From NCBI GenBank assembly GCA_947491025.1, contig CANLIC010000022.1, forward strand, positions 16,152 through 80,151: a stretch of DNA of 64,000 nucleotides, given 5' to 3'. The notes under the pieces are model-generated. The model did not search any database and was not told where the DNA came from. It saw nothing but the letters and a program-made list of their open reading frames with translations. Numbering within the stretch: position 1 is the first letter of the stretch; each line of letters starts with the position of its first letter. The position numbers and the translations under genes are program-made. The DNA comes from Myxococcales bacterium. Its GTDB lineage: Bacteria > Myxococcota_A > UBA9042. Shown here in pieces: positions 36,509-45,326 of this stretch.

Positions 36509-37357
36509 CTACTCGGCGTCGGCCGGCCGACACGACTCGGGATCGACGGGCTCGGGGTTGAGGCCGAGCGCCTCGATGTGCGCAGTGTCCCGAAACATCG
36601 CGTCGTGCAGCGCCCGCGAGCGGCCGTCGAGGTCGGCGCGCGCCACGATGCCAACGCGCGTCCGGTAGCTCGCTTGGGGGGACAGGGCGCGCAGGTCGGG
36701 CGGCGGCTCGCCCTGGTGCTCGGGCGGCGCGATTTGCCGCAGACCCGCGCACTGCCAGCACGCGCCCTGCTTGTTGACGAGCGCGCACAGCCCGTCGAAC
36801 CGTTCGGCCAGGGCCGCGCGCCCGGCGGCGAGGTCGTGGCGGAGCTTGGACACCGACAGCCCGGCCACCTTGGCCGCCTCGGCGTTGGCGAGGCCTTCGA
36901 CGTCGCGCAGCACGACCGCCGCCTGCTGCTCGGCGGGCAGCGACCGGCCCATGCACGTAAAGCAGTAGGCGATGTGCTCGGCGACGTCGAAGCGAAAAGA
37001 CGGCCCTTGTGCGGCGGCGACGATGCCGCCGGCCATCGCCTCGTCGCGCTGACACGCGGCCGCGTGCAGCAGCTGCGCGTCGCTCCGCCATCGCTTCTGC
37101 GCCCGCAGGTGGTCGAGCGCCGTGCGCACGCCGATGGCACAAAGCCAGGTCGAGAACGCGCTGTCGCCGGCGAACGAGTCGTGCGCCCGCCAGGCCTTGA
37201 CGAGCGTGTCCTGCACGATGTCGTCGCAATCGCTCGGGTTGCCGACGAGGCGGCGGATGACGGCACGCAGGCGCGGACGCGCCGCCTCGATCTCGCGATC
37301 GAAGGCGGCGCGCCGCTGCGTCTGCCCCGCGCTCTCGGAGGAGCTGGCGGCGGGCAT
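36509..37357 (-). CDS. ECF-type RNA polymerase sigma factor with Cys-containing C-terminal extension
   Basis: A 282-residue protein; ATG 37357 follows GGAGGTCTCC. Region 2 is seen in RLRAVIRRLVGNPSDCDDIV, QDTLVKAWRAHDSFAG and FSTWLCAIGVRTALDHLRA; region 4 in LPAEQQAAVVLRDVEGLANA and EAAKVAGLSVSKLRHDLAAG. About 100 residues follow, beginning LCALVNKQGACWQCAGLR, a Cys-x9-Cys-x2-Cys group that could bind zinc, then a helical tail. The extension may replace a separate anti-sigma factor, since none is adjacent. It is 9 bp behind the GST gene, so they are co-transcribed. The targets are unknown; redox or toxic-compound stress is a guess based on the GST. Confidence 0.88.
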   Translation of the reverse strand: MPAASSSESAGQTQRRAAFDREIEAARPRLRAVIRRLVGNPSDCDDIVQDTLVKAWRAHDSFAGDSAFSTWLCAIGVRTALDHLRAQKRWRSDAQLLHAAACQRDEAMAGGIVAAAQGPSFRFDVAEHIAYCFTCMGRSLPAEQQAAVVLRDVEGLANAEAAKVAGLSVSKLRHDLAAGRAALAERFDGLCALVNKQGACWQCAGLRQIAPPEHQGEPPPDLRALSPQASYRTRVGIVARADLDGRSRALHDAMFRDTAHIEALGLNPEPVDPESCRPADAE

Positions 37358-37366
37358 GGAGACCTC

Positions 37367-37921
37367 CTACGCCGCGGTGGCGACAAAGCTCGGGCGACCC
37401 TGCCACCAGCGCAGGACGCGCACCAGGGCAGGGCGGGCGGCGAGGCGGGCGGCGCCCTCCTGTTCGCGCGCGTGCCAGGCCAGCATCGGCACGATGGCGA
37501 GGTCGGCGAGCGTCGGCCCGTCGCCGACGAGGAAGGTCCGTCCCGTGTACGCCGCGTCGAGCGCGTCGAGCCCGGCGTCGCGGGCCGCGTCGTCCGAGCC
37601 GTGCACGACCGGCCGATAGAGGTAGTCGACCGCCGCGCTGTACCACTGCAGGACGGCGGAGCGGGCCTCGGGCGCGTCGGGCAGCAGCCGCACTCCGGCG
37701 CCCATGGCGTCGGCCCACGCGCCGATGGCGAGGGACTCGAAGCGCAGCAGGCCGTCGGACGTCTCGAGCGCCGGCATTTTGCGGAAGGGGTGGACGCGCG
37801 CGTGCTCGGGCTGGCCGAATGCGGGCATCTGCACCGCGTGGTCGACCCCGCGCTCCAGCAGCGCCATGCGGGCCGTGCGGGTCCAAGTGCTCATCGGGTG
37901 GCCGTGGATGGTGACGGACAT
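37367..37921 (-). CDS. Glutathione S-transferase family protein
   Basis: A 184-residue protein; ATG 37921 follows GGAGAGA. The thioredoxin-like N-terminal domain has VTIHGHPMSTWTRTARMALLE and HPFRKMPALE (the cis-Pro before which glutathione binds), then LLRFESLAIGAWAD (the ES motif that contacts the gamma-glutamyl group). The all-helical C-terminal domain has FLVGDGPTLADLAIVPMLAW with the N-capping box T-L-A-D. This is a normal short GST. It is first in a two-gene operon with the ECF sigma factor. Confidence 0.88.
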   Translation of the reverse strand: MSVTIHGHPMSTWTRTARMALLERGVDHAVQMPAFGQPEHARVHPFRKMPALETSDGLLRFESLAIGAWADAMGAGVRLLPDAPEARSAVLQWYSAAVDYLYRPVVHGSDDAARDAGLDALDAAYTGRTFLVGDGPTLADLAIVPMLAWHAREQEGAARLAARPALVRVLRWWQGRPSFVATAA

Positions 37922-38409
37922 CGGTCTCTCCTGTCTGGGCGCCCGCTGTGCGGGGCCGGTCGGTGGCAGGACGCGGAGGTCGCGCCCTTCTGACAAGTGA
38001 GACGTTGGTGGCGCGGAAAGCTGCCAAAGTGCTGACTACAAACCGTTCCCGATACTTGTCGACCGAGTGCTGGGGCGCCGACAGTTTGGGACGACGTCCT
38101 GCGACGGTCCATGGACACGGCGCAATTTCCTTTGCGAGCGCCCGGCTTTGAGCGTCCTTGGGTCGGCCTCGAGGCCCTTGATCCTACGGGGACCTCGCGA
38201 AACGACTCCGGCGGGAGCGCTTGCGCCTTTGGGTCCTGACTGTGGGTCTTGCCGATGCGCCGACCGAGTTCCACGCACCCCTATCGCCGGCAACCCGCCC
38301 ATTCGCCTCGCGCCCCGGCCCTGCGATCCGTACAAAGCATGGAGTACCGTCGCCGGCCCACCGAGGCGCGCCCCTACGCCCAACGCGCCGCCATCGCCCC
38401 GAGTCCACG
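37922..38409. other. Divergent intergenic region
   Basis: 488 bp between the GST-sigma operon (minus) and the DUF2330 gene (plus). The plus-strand frame is open from 38221, but ATG 38410 is where a signal peptide begins, so the rest is treated as the 5' region. No clear promoter boxes or RNA structure was recognised. Confidence 0.35.
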
Positions 38410-40584
38410 ATGCGCTCATGCCCGATGCCTCGCTCGCCTCGCGTTGCGGCGGCCGCCTCTGCGCTCACGCTCGCCGGAGCGATCTTGGCAGCAGTCCTGG
38501 GAGTGGCCCGACCGGCCGCGGCCTGCGGCGGCTGCTTCTCGCCCGTGCCGCCGGCCAGCCCGCAGTGGGTGTTGCAGAACAAGGAGCGCGTGCTCTTTGC
38601 CTACGACGCCGGCAGCAAGTCCTCGACCGTGTGGATCGAGGTCCGCTACACCGGCAGCGCCAGCGAGTTCGGCTGGGTCTTGCCCCTCCCGAAGCCGCCC
38701 AAGGTGGGCGTCGGCACGTCGCTGTTCTTCGATCGCCTCGACGCGGTGCAGGGGCGCCGCTTTGTCCGCAGTTGGCGGCCGGCGGAGAACTGCAGAGATC
38801 CCCAACTCGGCTGCCTGCCCCTCTCTTCGGCGGGAGCTGACGCCAGCGCGGGCGACTCCGACAGCGGGGGCGGTAGCGACTTTGGGAAGCCCGAACCGGC
38901 GCCACCCAAGGAGGTCAAGGTCCTCGACGAGGGCAAGACAGGGCCCTACGACTACCTCGTCGTCAGCGCCACCGACGCCAAGCCGCTGCATGATTGGCTC
39001 AAGGCCAAGGGCTACAACACGCCTGACGCAGCGGTGCCGATCATCGCCTCGCATGTCGCCAAGGGCGATGTGTTCGTCGCCATCAAGCTGAGCAATGGCG
39101 CCGGTGTCGACAAGATCCGCCCCGTCGCGCTGACGATGCCGGACGCCGAGCCCTGCGTTCCGCTCCGCCTGACCTCGATCGCCGCGCAGGACGACATGGA
39201 GATCATCGTCACCCTGGCTGGTCCTGGCCGCGCCGTGCCGAAAAACCACCTCCACGTCGAGCTCAACCCGCTGCGGCTCGCACTGGCGTCGGTCAGCAGC
39301 ACCTCGCCACGGCCCAGCAACTACGACAGCGTGCTCGCCACCGCCATCGACGAGGCCGGCGGGCGGGCCTTTCACATCGAATTCGCCGGCAAGGCCAGCG
39401 CCGACGCCCTGCTCGGCGACGCCGCGCTCGCCACGAAGGAGCTCGCCAAAGTCGACAACGTCCTGGACTTGGTGCGCTTTGTCCTCGAGCGGCCCAACGG
39501 CGCCTGGCGGCATCCCGACGTCGTCGACGAGCTCTACGTCGGCGGCCAGCTGCAGCAGGCCTTGGCGCCATGGATGCCGAACAGCGCCGGCGCCGCGCTC
39601 TCGATCATGCTGACCTGCGGCGAATATTGGGCGCAATTCGCCTGGAAGCCGCCGGCTGGCAAGGAAGCGTGCCTGCCGAAAGGAGCGCCGGTCGGCCTCT
39701 CGAGCCAGGTGCTCGCCGGGCGCCCGTTCGACGGCGTGGCGGCCGCGAAACACCTGCATGAGAAGCTCTTCGACCCCATGACCGCGCTGGCCAAGCTGGT
39801 CGCAGGCGCCGAGCGCACCACCCGGATGGTCATGCGCATTTCGCCGGCCGAAATGGACCGCGACCCGGTCTTCGCCTACTCCAAGACCCTCCCCGACGTC
39901 GCCGCCGATGTGCCTTTCGAGGTAGGCGATGTCTGCAGCGGCGGCTGGTTGCCCGCCGACGCCGTCCGCCTGGTCGTGCCCGGCCACGGCTCGTGGGTCC
40001 TCGGCGGAAGCGGAAGCGACTGGAACAACGCCAATGACCCGCGCTTCAAGGGCGCACCTGCGGCGGCGCTCATCAGCCTGCTCGACGAGACAGGCGCGCC
40101 AGCTGCCATCGCCAAGGCCGACCTCGCCTTGGTCGACGAGGCCATCAAGGGCGCCAAGCCGGGCGCGCCCTCGCTGCCGACGGCGCTGGTGCTGAAGCCG
40201 GCGACGGCGTGGCAGGCGCCCGAGAGCGAAGCGGAGGTCAAGAAGCTCGGGCCATGGTTCGCGCCCGGCAACTGCACGCCCAAGCCCGGCTGGGTCAGCG
40301 GCCAGCAGGCGCCGGCGGGGGCGGTCCCGGCGCCCTTGCCAGACATCGAGGTGGTCGGTGGCGACGGGATTTCCAGCGACGGCGGCGGCCTGTCGAGCGA
40401 TGGCAGTGACCCGTCGGGCGCCGGCAGCGGCGGCGGCGCTTCAGACGGCGGCCGCGACGGCGGTGGCTGCAGCGCCAACCTAGCGGCAGGGCACGGGCTC
40501 GGCGCCGGATGGTTGCTGCTGGCAGCGCTCGCGGCTGCGGCCCTGGCGAGACGGCGCTTCGGGGCGGACTCGCGGCTGCGCTGA
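38410..40584 (+). CDS. DUF2330 secreted protein with MYXO-CTERM tail
   Basis: A 724-residue protein from ATG 38410; ATG 38425 is also possible. A signal peptide (VAAAASALTLAGAILAAVLG) is followed by ACGGCF, the Cys pair at the start of mature DUF2330 proteins. VRYTGSASEFGWVLPLP and YDYLVVSATDAKPLHDWLKA are typical of the family. After a Gly/Ser/Asp-rich linker the C-terminus is GGGCSANLAAGHG, a hydrophobic helix (GWLLLAALAAAALA) and RRRFG: the MYXO-CTERM pattern that marks proteins for processing and surface sorting in Myxococcota. The function of DUF2330 is unknown. It converges with the phosphatase-ARH gene, 19 bp apart. Confidence 0.9.
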   Translation: MRSCPMPRSPRVAAAASALTLAGAILAAVLGVARPAAACGGCFSPVPPASPQWVLQNKERVLFAYDAGSKSSTVWIEVRYTGSASEFGWVLPLPKPPKVGVGTSLFFDRLDAVQGRRFVRSWRPAENCRDPQLGCLPLSSAGADASAGDSDSGGGSDFGKPEPAPPKEVKVLDEGKTGPYDYLVVSATDAKPLHDWLKAKGYNTPDAAVPIIASHVAKGDVFVAIKLSNGAGVDKIRPVALTMPDAEPCVPLRLTSIAAQDDMEIIVTLAGPGRAVPKNHLHVELNPLRLALASVSSTSPRPSNYDSVLATAIDEAGGRAFHIEFAGKASADALLGDAALATKELAKVDNVLDLVRFVLERPNGAWRHPDVVDELYVGGQLQQALAPWMPNSAGAALSIMLTCGEYWAQFAWKPPAGKEACLPKGAPVGLSSQVLAGRPFDGVAAAKHLHEKLFDPMTALAKLVAGAERTTRMVMRISPAEMDRDPVFAYSKTLPDVAADVPFEVGDVCSGGWLPADAVRLVVPGHGSWVLGGSGSDWNNANDPRFKGAPAAALISLLDETGAPAAIAKADLALVDEAIKGAKPGAPSLPTALVLKPATAWQAPESEAEVKKLGPWFAPGNCTPKPGWVSGQQAPAGAVPAPLPDIEVVGGDGISSDGGGLSSDGSDPSGAGSGGGASDGGRDGGGCSANLAAGHGLGAGWLLLAALAAAALARRRFGADSRLR

Positions 40585-40603
40585 GTCAGCCGATAGGGCG
40601 TCG

Positions 40604-42379
40604 CTACCACCCCGGATGGAGCTTGAACATCGACGCCGGCGGCAGGCGCCCTGTCGCCGTCCCCACCAGCCAAGACGCCATCTTCTCAATGACGTCGCGC
40701 AGCTCGACCGCCTCGGCCCAGCGCTTGGGGATGGCCTTGGCGCCAAAGCGCGCGCCGAGGAGCTGCCCGGTGATGCTGCCGGTGCTGTCGGAGTCGCCGA
40801 TATGCGTCACCGCCAGCGACACGGCGTCCTCGAACGCCTCGACGGCGGTGGCGCCGCGCCTGTGCCAGGCCTCGGCCAAGAGCGCGCAATAGAAGGCGAT
40901 CGCCAGCGCCTCCTCGCCGACCCAGCCTTGGCCGAGCGAGGTCGGAATGCGCGCAGGCCACACGCCGCTGGCGATCGTGCGTTCGGCCTCGACCCGCGCG
41001 TTGGCGAGCGCCCGCGGCGTCTCGAGCGCCTTGGCGCCGCCTTCGATCACCTCGGCGCGCTGGCTCAGGGCGCGGTCGGCGCGCGATGCAGCCTCAGCCA
41101 GCGTCTCGTCGCGCAGCAGCCCGGCGACGCAGCAGGCGAGCCAGCCCGCGCTGAGGTAGCCGCTCGGGTGGCCATGGGTGTGGCGGGCGCAGTCGGCGCC
41201 GATGCCGAATGCCGACTCCCCGCCGACGTAGATGCCCACCGGCGCCACCCGCATGACGCCGCCGCAGCCCTTGCTGTCGTTGTCGGCGAAGGCGCCGAGC
41301 TCCTTGGTCTGTCCGAGCGCCGTGAGGCAGGTGTTGCCCGGCGCGCGGCGCTGATGCAACGCCTGGATGCCCATCAGGTAGCCGTCTGGCGCGTGCGGCA
41401 GGCGCCAGGTATGCGCTTGCGTGTAGTACCAGCGCAGGATGCCGTGGTGCGGCCCCGACGGCCAGTGGAGGGTGCCCTTGAGGCAGCCGCGAATCCAGCC
41501 GCGCAGCAGCCCCTCGGCGGTGAACAGCGTCATCTGGGTGTCGTCGGTGATGGCGCCAGCCGGGGCCGAGCCCGCCTCGAACTCGCGCACGCCGCGCGCG
41601 CCAAAACGCGTCAAATCCCGCTCGTCGGTGAAGAACTCGATGGGCGCGCCGAGGGCGTCGCCACACGCACCGCCGAGCAGGCAGCCGTACGTCCGCTGGT
41701 AGAAGTCGGTGTACGTCATGCCCTCCGCCAGGCGCTCCAGACCGCTGCGGTTGGCGTAATCGCGCAGCCACTGCTCCTGCGCTGCCGTCTCGATGGCGCC
41801 GGGGCGCACGGCGCGCACCGCGGCAATGGCGTCCGTAGCGAGCTGATCGAGCGGATCGCTTTCGTAGTACGTCTTGGGGATCGGGCTGCGGTCGATGAGG
41901 ATGCGCGCCGCCAGCAAGCCGGTGCGCCCGAGGCCGCCTTTGCAGTGGATGATCACCTTGGCGCCAGCGTCGAGGCGGCTGGCCAGGTACCAGCGGGCGA
42001 GATCCCAGCGCTCCTCGAAGGCGGCATCCGGCACGCCGCCGTCGACGATCGGCAGGTGCAGCCAGCCCAAGAAGCGCGTGGCCGCCGTCTCCCCCAACTC
42101 GGTGACGCCCAGTGCCTCGAGCTCGTGCTGCTCCATCAAGGTGATGATGGCCACGGCATCCCATGCCGCGATGTCATCGATGTCGATGGCCAGGTCGCGC
42201 GCCCAGGCGCCCGTCTTGGCGTTCGGTTGCTGTTTGCCGGGGCAGAAGGTCAGGCCGAGGGTGCCGCCGCCGGGCAGCCGCAGCTCGGCGATCTCCAGCG
42301 GGTGGGTGGTGCTGTTCCGAACGGGCTTCGCGGCGTGCTTCGAAGGCTCGGCGGCCTTCGTCGGGGGCTGGGTGGGCAT
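40604..42379 (-). CDS. Fusion of a dual-specificity/tyrosine phosphatase and an ADP-ribosylglycohydrolase
   Basis: A 591-residue protein; ATG 42379 follows AGGAGCGAAGGCC. Residues about 25-215 are a Cys-dependent phosphatase: P-loop HCKGGLGRTG (145-154; C146, R152) with a candidate general acid Asp in LPIVDGG (D113), closest to CDKN3-like DSPs. Residues about 222-580 are an ADP-ribosylglycohydrolase (ARH/DraG) domain: YGCLLGGACGDALGAPIEF, AITDDTQM (277-283), CARHTHGHP and HIGDSDSTGSITGQLLGA (527-544), the last two supplying Mg ligands. Both active sites look intact. ARH enzymes remove ADP-ribose from proteins, nucleic acids or small molecules. A joined phosphatase suggests a substrate carrying both ADP-ribose and phosphate, such as ADP-ribose 1''-phosphate, but this is inference. 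No signal peptide. Confidence 0.92.
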   Translation of the reverse strand: MPTQPPTKAAEPSKHAAKPVRNSTTHPLEIAELRLPGGGTLGLTFCPGKQQPNAKTGAWARDLAIDIDDIAAWDAVAIITLMEQHELEALGVTELGETAATRFLGWLHLPIVDGGVPDAAFEERWDLARWYLASRLDAGAKVIIHCKGGLGRTGLLAARILIDRSPIPKTYYESDPLDQLATDAIAAVRAVRPGAIETAAQEQWLRDYANRSGLERLAEGMTYTDFYQRTYGCLLGGACGDALGAPIEFFTDERDLTRFGARGVREFEAGSAPAGAITDDTQMTLFTAEGLLRGWIRGCLKGTLHWPSGPHHGILRWYYTQAHTWRLPHAPDGYLMGIQALHQRRAPGNTCLTALGQTKELGAFADNDSKGCGGVMRVAPVGIYVGGESAFGIGADCARHTHGHPSGYLSAGWLACCVAGLLRDETLAEAASRADRALSQRAEVIEGGAKALETPRALANARVEAERTIASGVWPARIPTSLGQGWVGEEALAIAFYCALLAEAWHRRGATAVEAFEDAVSLAVTHIGDSDSTGSITGQLLGARFGAKAIPKRWAEAVELRDVIEKMASWLVGTATGRLPPASMFKLHPGW

Positions 42380-42482
42380 GGCCTTCGCTCCTGTGCTGGG
42401 TCGCCGCGGATGGGCGTCGACACCCTGGAGGATGGAGCGACCATGCGACAGCCTGTGTCGTATGGCCCCCGCTAGCGCCCGC

Positions 42483-44654
42483 TCAAGGGCGACACGTCGC
42501 GAACTTCAGCTTCGACTCCGCCTGGCGCAAGGCGGGCATGTCGGCTTCGCGGGCGAACACCGGGAGGGTGCCAAGCGGCGCCGGCCGCGTGACGCTCTTG
42601 CCGCCCACCACCGCCTCGCCGGTCCAGACGTCGAACCAGGTCCCGGCCGGCAGGTAGAGCGTGCGCGTCGTCGCGCCCTCCTCGAGGACCGGGGCGACCA
42701 GCAGGGCATCGCCGATCATGTACTGGTCAGCCAGCCCGCGGGCCTTTGGATCGTCCGGAAAAGCCAGCACCATCGCCCGCAGCAGGGGCGCAGACGTCAC
42801 GGCCGCTTCGGCAGCCAGCGCCTCGAAGGTCGGGCGCAGCGCGCAGTGGATGAAGGTGAACTTGCGGAAATGCGCCGTCGTCTCGGCGTCTTTCTCCCAC
42901 GACCAGTTGTTGAGCTTGTCGGCGCCCTCGTGGGTGCGCATGACCGGCGTGAAGGCGCCGAGCTCGGTCCAGCGCATCCAGAGCTCCTTGGTGCTCGGCT
43001 TGCCCTTGGCGAACCCGGCGATGTCGTGGGTGACAAAGGGCTGGCCGGAGAGCCCGAGGTTCAGCACCGCCGGCACGACCGTCGGCAGGCCATCGAGCTT
43101 GCTCCAGTTCGTCTCCTGGTCGCCGACCCAATGGATCTGGGCGTAGCGCTGCACCCCGCTGTGGCCGGAGCGGCCGATCCAGGCGAAGTCGTTGTTCGGC
43201 CGCTCGGCGTCCGCCGCCATCCGCGCGGCGCGGTTCCAATCGACCGGGAAGCTGTTGCGGCGCTCGATGGGGTCTGAGCCGTCGGTGTGGTGGCCATCGA
43301 CCGGTACCCACTCGCCGAAGTCGTGCATCCAGCCGTCGACGCCGTAGTCGCGGATCATCGCGCCGAGCTCGCCAGCGATGAAGGGCAGGGTGTCCGCATC
43401 GCCGAAGTCGGGGTGGCCATCCTTCTGTGGCAGGTTGGGCACCAAAGCGTCCTCGTAGACCGAGCCATCGGCGTTCTTCACCAGCATCCCACCCTTGGCC
43501 ATCGCCGCGAAGCGATCGGGCTGAACCTCCTTGGGGATGAAGGGGTTGGCGTAGACCAGGAACTTGTAGCCGCGCGCGTGCAGGCCATCGACGAGGCCCT
43601 TGAAGTCGGGGTAGAGCGCGTCGGCCGGGTTGGCGATGAGGAACTCATCGGGCTTCCAGACGTAGTGGACGCCGAAGCCGCCATCGAGGTTCTTGCGGAT
43701 GCCGCCCCAATCCTGCGCCCACAGCGCCGCCACCGGGATGCCCGCCGCCTCCAGCGCGTCCGCCTCGGCGAGGACCTTGGCGCGGCCACCCTGGGTGCCG
43801 ATCCAGAGCTGGTAGGCCCACGATGGCGGGGGCTTCGGCCGCCCGAGCAGGTCGCCGAGCTGACGCACCACCCCGAGCGGCGTCGGCCCGTGCAGCACGC
43901 GCCACGTCAGCGTCTTGGCGCCGATGACCTCGATCCATGCCACGTCGGCGTCCTGCTTGCAGAGGTCGACCCGCACCCGCTGGTGGCCATCGAAGTGGAC
44001 GCCCCAACCGCGGGCGTCTATCCAGGTCGGCATCGGAAAGTAGACCGAGTGCGCGTCCCCGACCGAGACGCCGCCGCTGCCGTCGCGACCGTTGCCTTGC
44101 TCGTTGACGAGGAGCTCGAAGGCCTCGCCGCGCTGGTCGAGCGCGTTGTATTGCTCGCCGAAGCCGAAAAAGCTGGCGGCGGCGTCACATCGCACCGGGA
44201 TGGCGTAGGAGTCCGCCGTGCCGGTGGTCGTCACCGAGAACACCGTGAAGTGCTCGCCGTCGACCTGGGCCTTCAGCTGCGCCGAGCGGTCGGAGGTAGC
44301 GCTTTTGAAGAGCAACTGCGCTGAGCTGCCATCGGCGCTGACACTCAGCGTGCCGGCCTTGAGCTCGTCGCCCTGCACGTCCTTGTGGATGAACTGCAAC
44401 ACGCCGACGCCGCTGCGCTCCGCTTTGAACGCGCGGGCCATCACGCCGCGCGCTGCGAGCCCGAACAGCGCGCTGCCACCGTCGGCGGCGCGTACCTCGA
44501 GCGCGCCGTCGCTGGCCTGCGCCAGCCGCACCTTGCGCCCGTAGGCCCAATCGCCGGGCTTGGGCGCCGCATCCTTGGTCGGGTCCGCGTCGTCCGCGCA
44601 GGCCGTCAGCCCGCACAGCGCCAGTGCAGCGAGTCGTCCGAGGCGCGCTGTCAT
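42483..44654 (-). CDS. GH31 family alpha-glycosidase lipoprotein, YihQ-like
   Basis: A 723-residue protein. ATG 44654 follows GGGAGGGACC and gives a lipoprotein signal ending LTAC (Cys 19). The GH31 barrel is close to E. coli YihQ (sulfoquinovosidase): WIGTQGGRAKV, LWAQDWGGIRKN, GWMHDFGEW (nucleophile D445), WVGDQETNW (acid/base D512) and MRTHEGADKLNNWSW. The 67-residue spacing of the two Asp equals YihQ D405-D472. But the residues said to read the sulfonate differ: YihQ R301 aligns with H330 and Y508 with F548, while W304 is kept (W333). So it is likely a YihQ relative with another substrate. Being lipid-anchored it acts outside the cytoplasm, unlike YihQ. It is in its own transcription unit. 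Confidence 0.88.
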   Translation of the reverse strand: MTARLGRLAALALCGLTACADDADPTKDAAPKPGDWAYGRKVRLAQASDGALEVRAADGGSALFGLAARGVMARAFKAERSGVGVLQFIHKDVQGDELKAGTLSVSADGSSAQLLFKSATSDRSAQLKAQVDGEHFTVFSVTTTGTADSYAIPVRCDAAASFFGFGEQYNALDQRGEAFELLVNEQGNGRDGSGGVSVGDAHSVYFPMPTWIDARGWGVHFDGHQRVRVDLCKQDADVAWIEVIGAKTLTWRVLHGPTPLGVVRQLGDLLGRPKPPPSWAYQLWIGTQGGRAKVLAEADALEAAGIPVAALWAQDWGGIRKNLDGGFGVHYVWKPDEFLIANPADALYPDFKGLVDGLHARGYKFLVYANPFIPKEVQPDRFAAMAKGGMLVKNADGSVYEDALVPNLPQKDGHPDFGDADTLPFIAGELGAMIRDYGVDGWMHDFGEWVPVDGHHTDGSDPIERRNSFPVDWNRAARMAADAERPNNDFAWIGRSGHSGVQRYAQIHWVGDQETNWSKLDGLPTVVPAVLNLGLSGQPFVTHDIAGFAKGKPSTKELWMRWTELGAFTPVMRTHEGADKLNNWSWEKDAETTAHFRKFTFIHCALRPTFEALAAEAAVTSAPLLRAMVLAFPDDPKARGLADQYMIGDALLVAPVLEEGATTRTLYLPAGTWFDVWTGEAVVGGKSVTRPAPLGTLPVFAREADMPALRQAESKLKFATCRP

Positions 44655-44786
44655 GGTCCCTCCCGCTGCGCGTGCTGCGCCGGGCGGAGACTTTAGCACC
44701 GCTGCGCGGCGTTCGGCTATGTCAGCGGGCGTGGCGCATGACCTCCTGTCATCGCGTCCCATTCCACCCTGTGGTATCGAGGCCGC

Positions 44787-45149
44787 ATGGGGCTCTACCT
44801 GCAACGCTTCGACTTTGGCACCGAATCCCAGGTCCCTGACCTCTCCGAGATTCGCCGCGAGGCCATCTCCCGCTTGGGCTCCGACGCGGCCATCGAGGGC
44901 ATCGAGGTGCGCGGCGCCGTCGTCGAGGTCCGCACCATGATGGACCCCTTCGCCCACCTCATTCTGCCTGCCATCCTCATGGAGCGCGGCGGTCGACCCC
45001 TCGAAATCGGCGGCGGCCCAACCACCCTCGATATCCCCGAATGGGCGCATGGGCGGCTGAGGGACCTGCCCTGGCTTGAGCGTTTTCGGATTCGGCACCG
45101 GTGGTGGTCCTGGCTGATCGGCACGGCCCGAGGTCCACGGCGGAGCTAG
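44787..45149 (+). CDS. Small protein of unknown function
   Basis: A 120-residue protein (MGLYLQRFDFGTESQVPDLS ...). The composition is normal for a folded protein: charged helix SEIRREAISRLGSD, strand GIEVRGAVVEVRTM, and a C-terminal RFRIRHRWWSWLIGTA. No signal peptide, no recognised domain. ATG 44787 lacks a strong ribosome site. It is divergent from the GH31 gene and convergent with the Gly-rich lipoprotein gene. I accept it because the antisense frames here have clearly worse composition. Confidence 0.6.
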   Translation: MGLYLQRFDFGTESQVPDLSEIRREAISRLGSDAAIEGIEVRGAVVEVRTMMDPFAHLILPAILMERGGRPLEIGGGPTTLDIPEWAHGRLRDLPWLERFRIRHRWWSWLIGTARGPRRS

Positions 45150-45326
45150 TGCTTCGGGGCACAAGCCGATTGCTTTCCTGCACCTCGTCGGCGCCATGAA
45201 GCTTCTCGCGTCCACGAAGCGCTTGGCGCCTGGGACGCGCACGCCCCGGCGGACCCCCGACGCAACCGCGCCCGCGATAGGTCATGACGAATCGAAAGGA
45301 GCCTCGGCCACGCGGTCGCGGGCCGC

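Noticed and set aside
36197..37993. 598-codon plus-strand frame over the sigma factor and GST genes
   Set aside because: The minus strand has two clear families with ribosome sites; the plus frame is composition noise.
38416..39987. 523-codon minus-strand frame
   Set aside because: Antisense of the DUF2330 gene, without recognisable motifs.
40616..42475. 619-codon plus-strand frame
   Set aside because: Antisense of the phosphatase-ARH gene, where both catalytic sites are on the minus strand.
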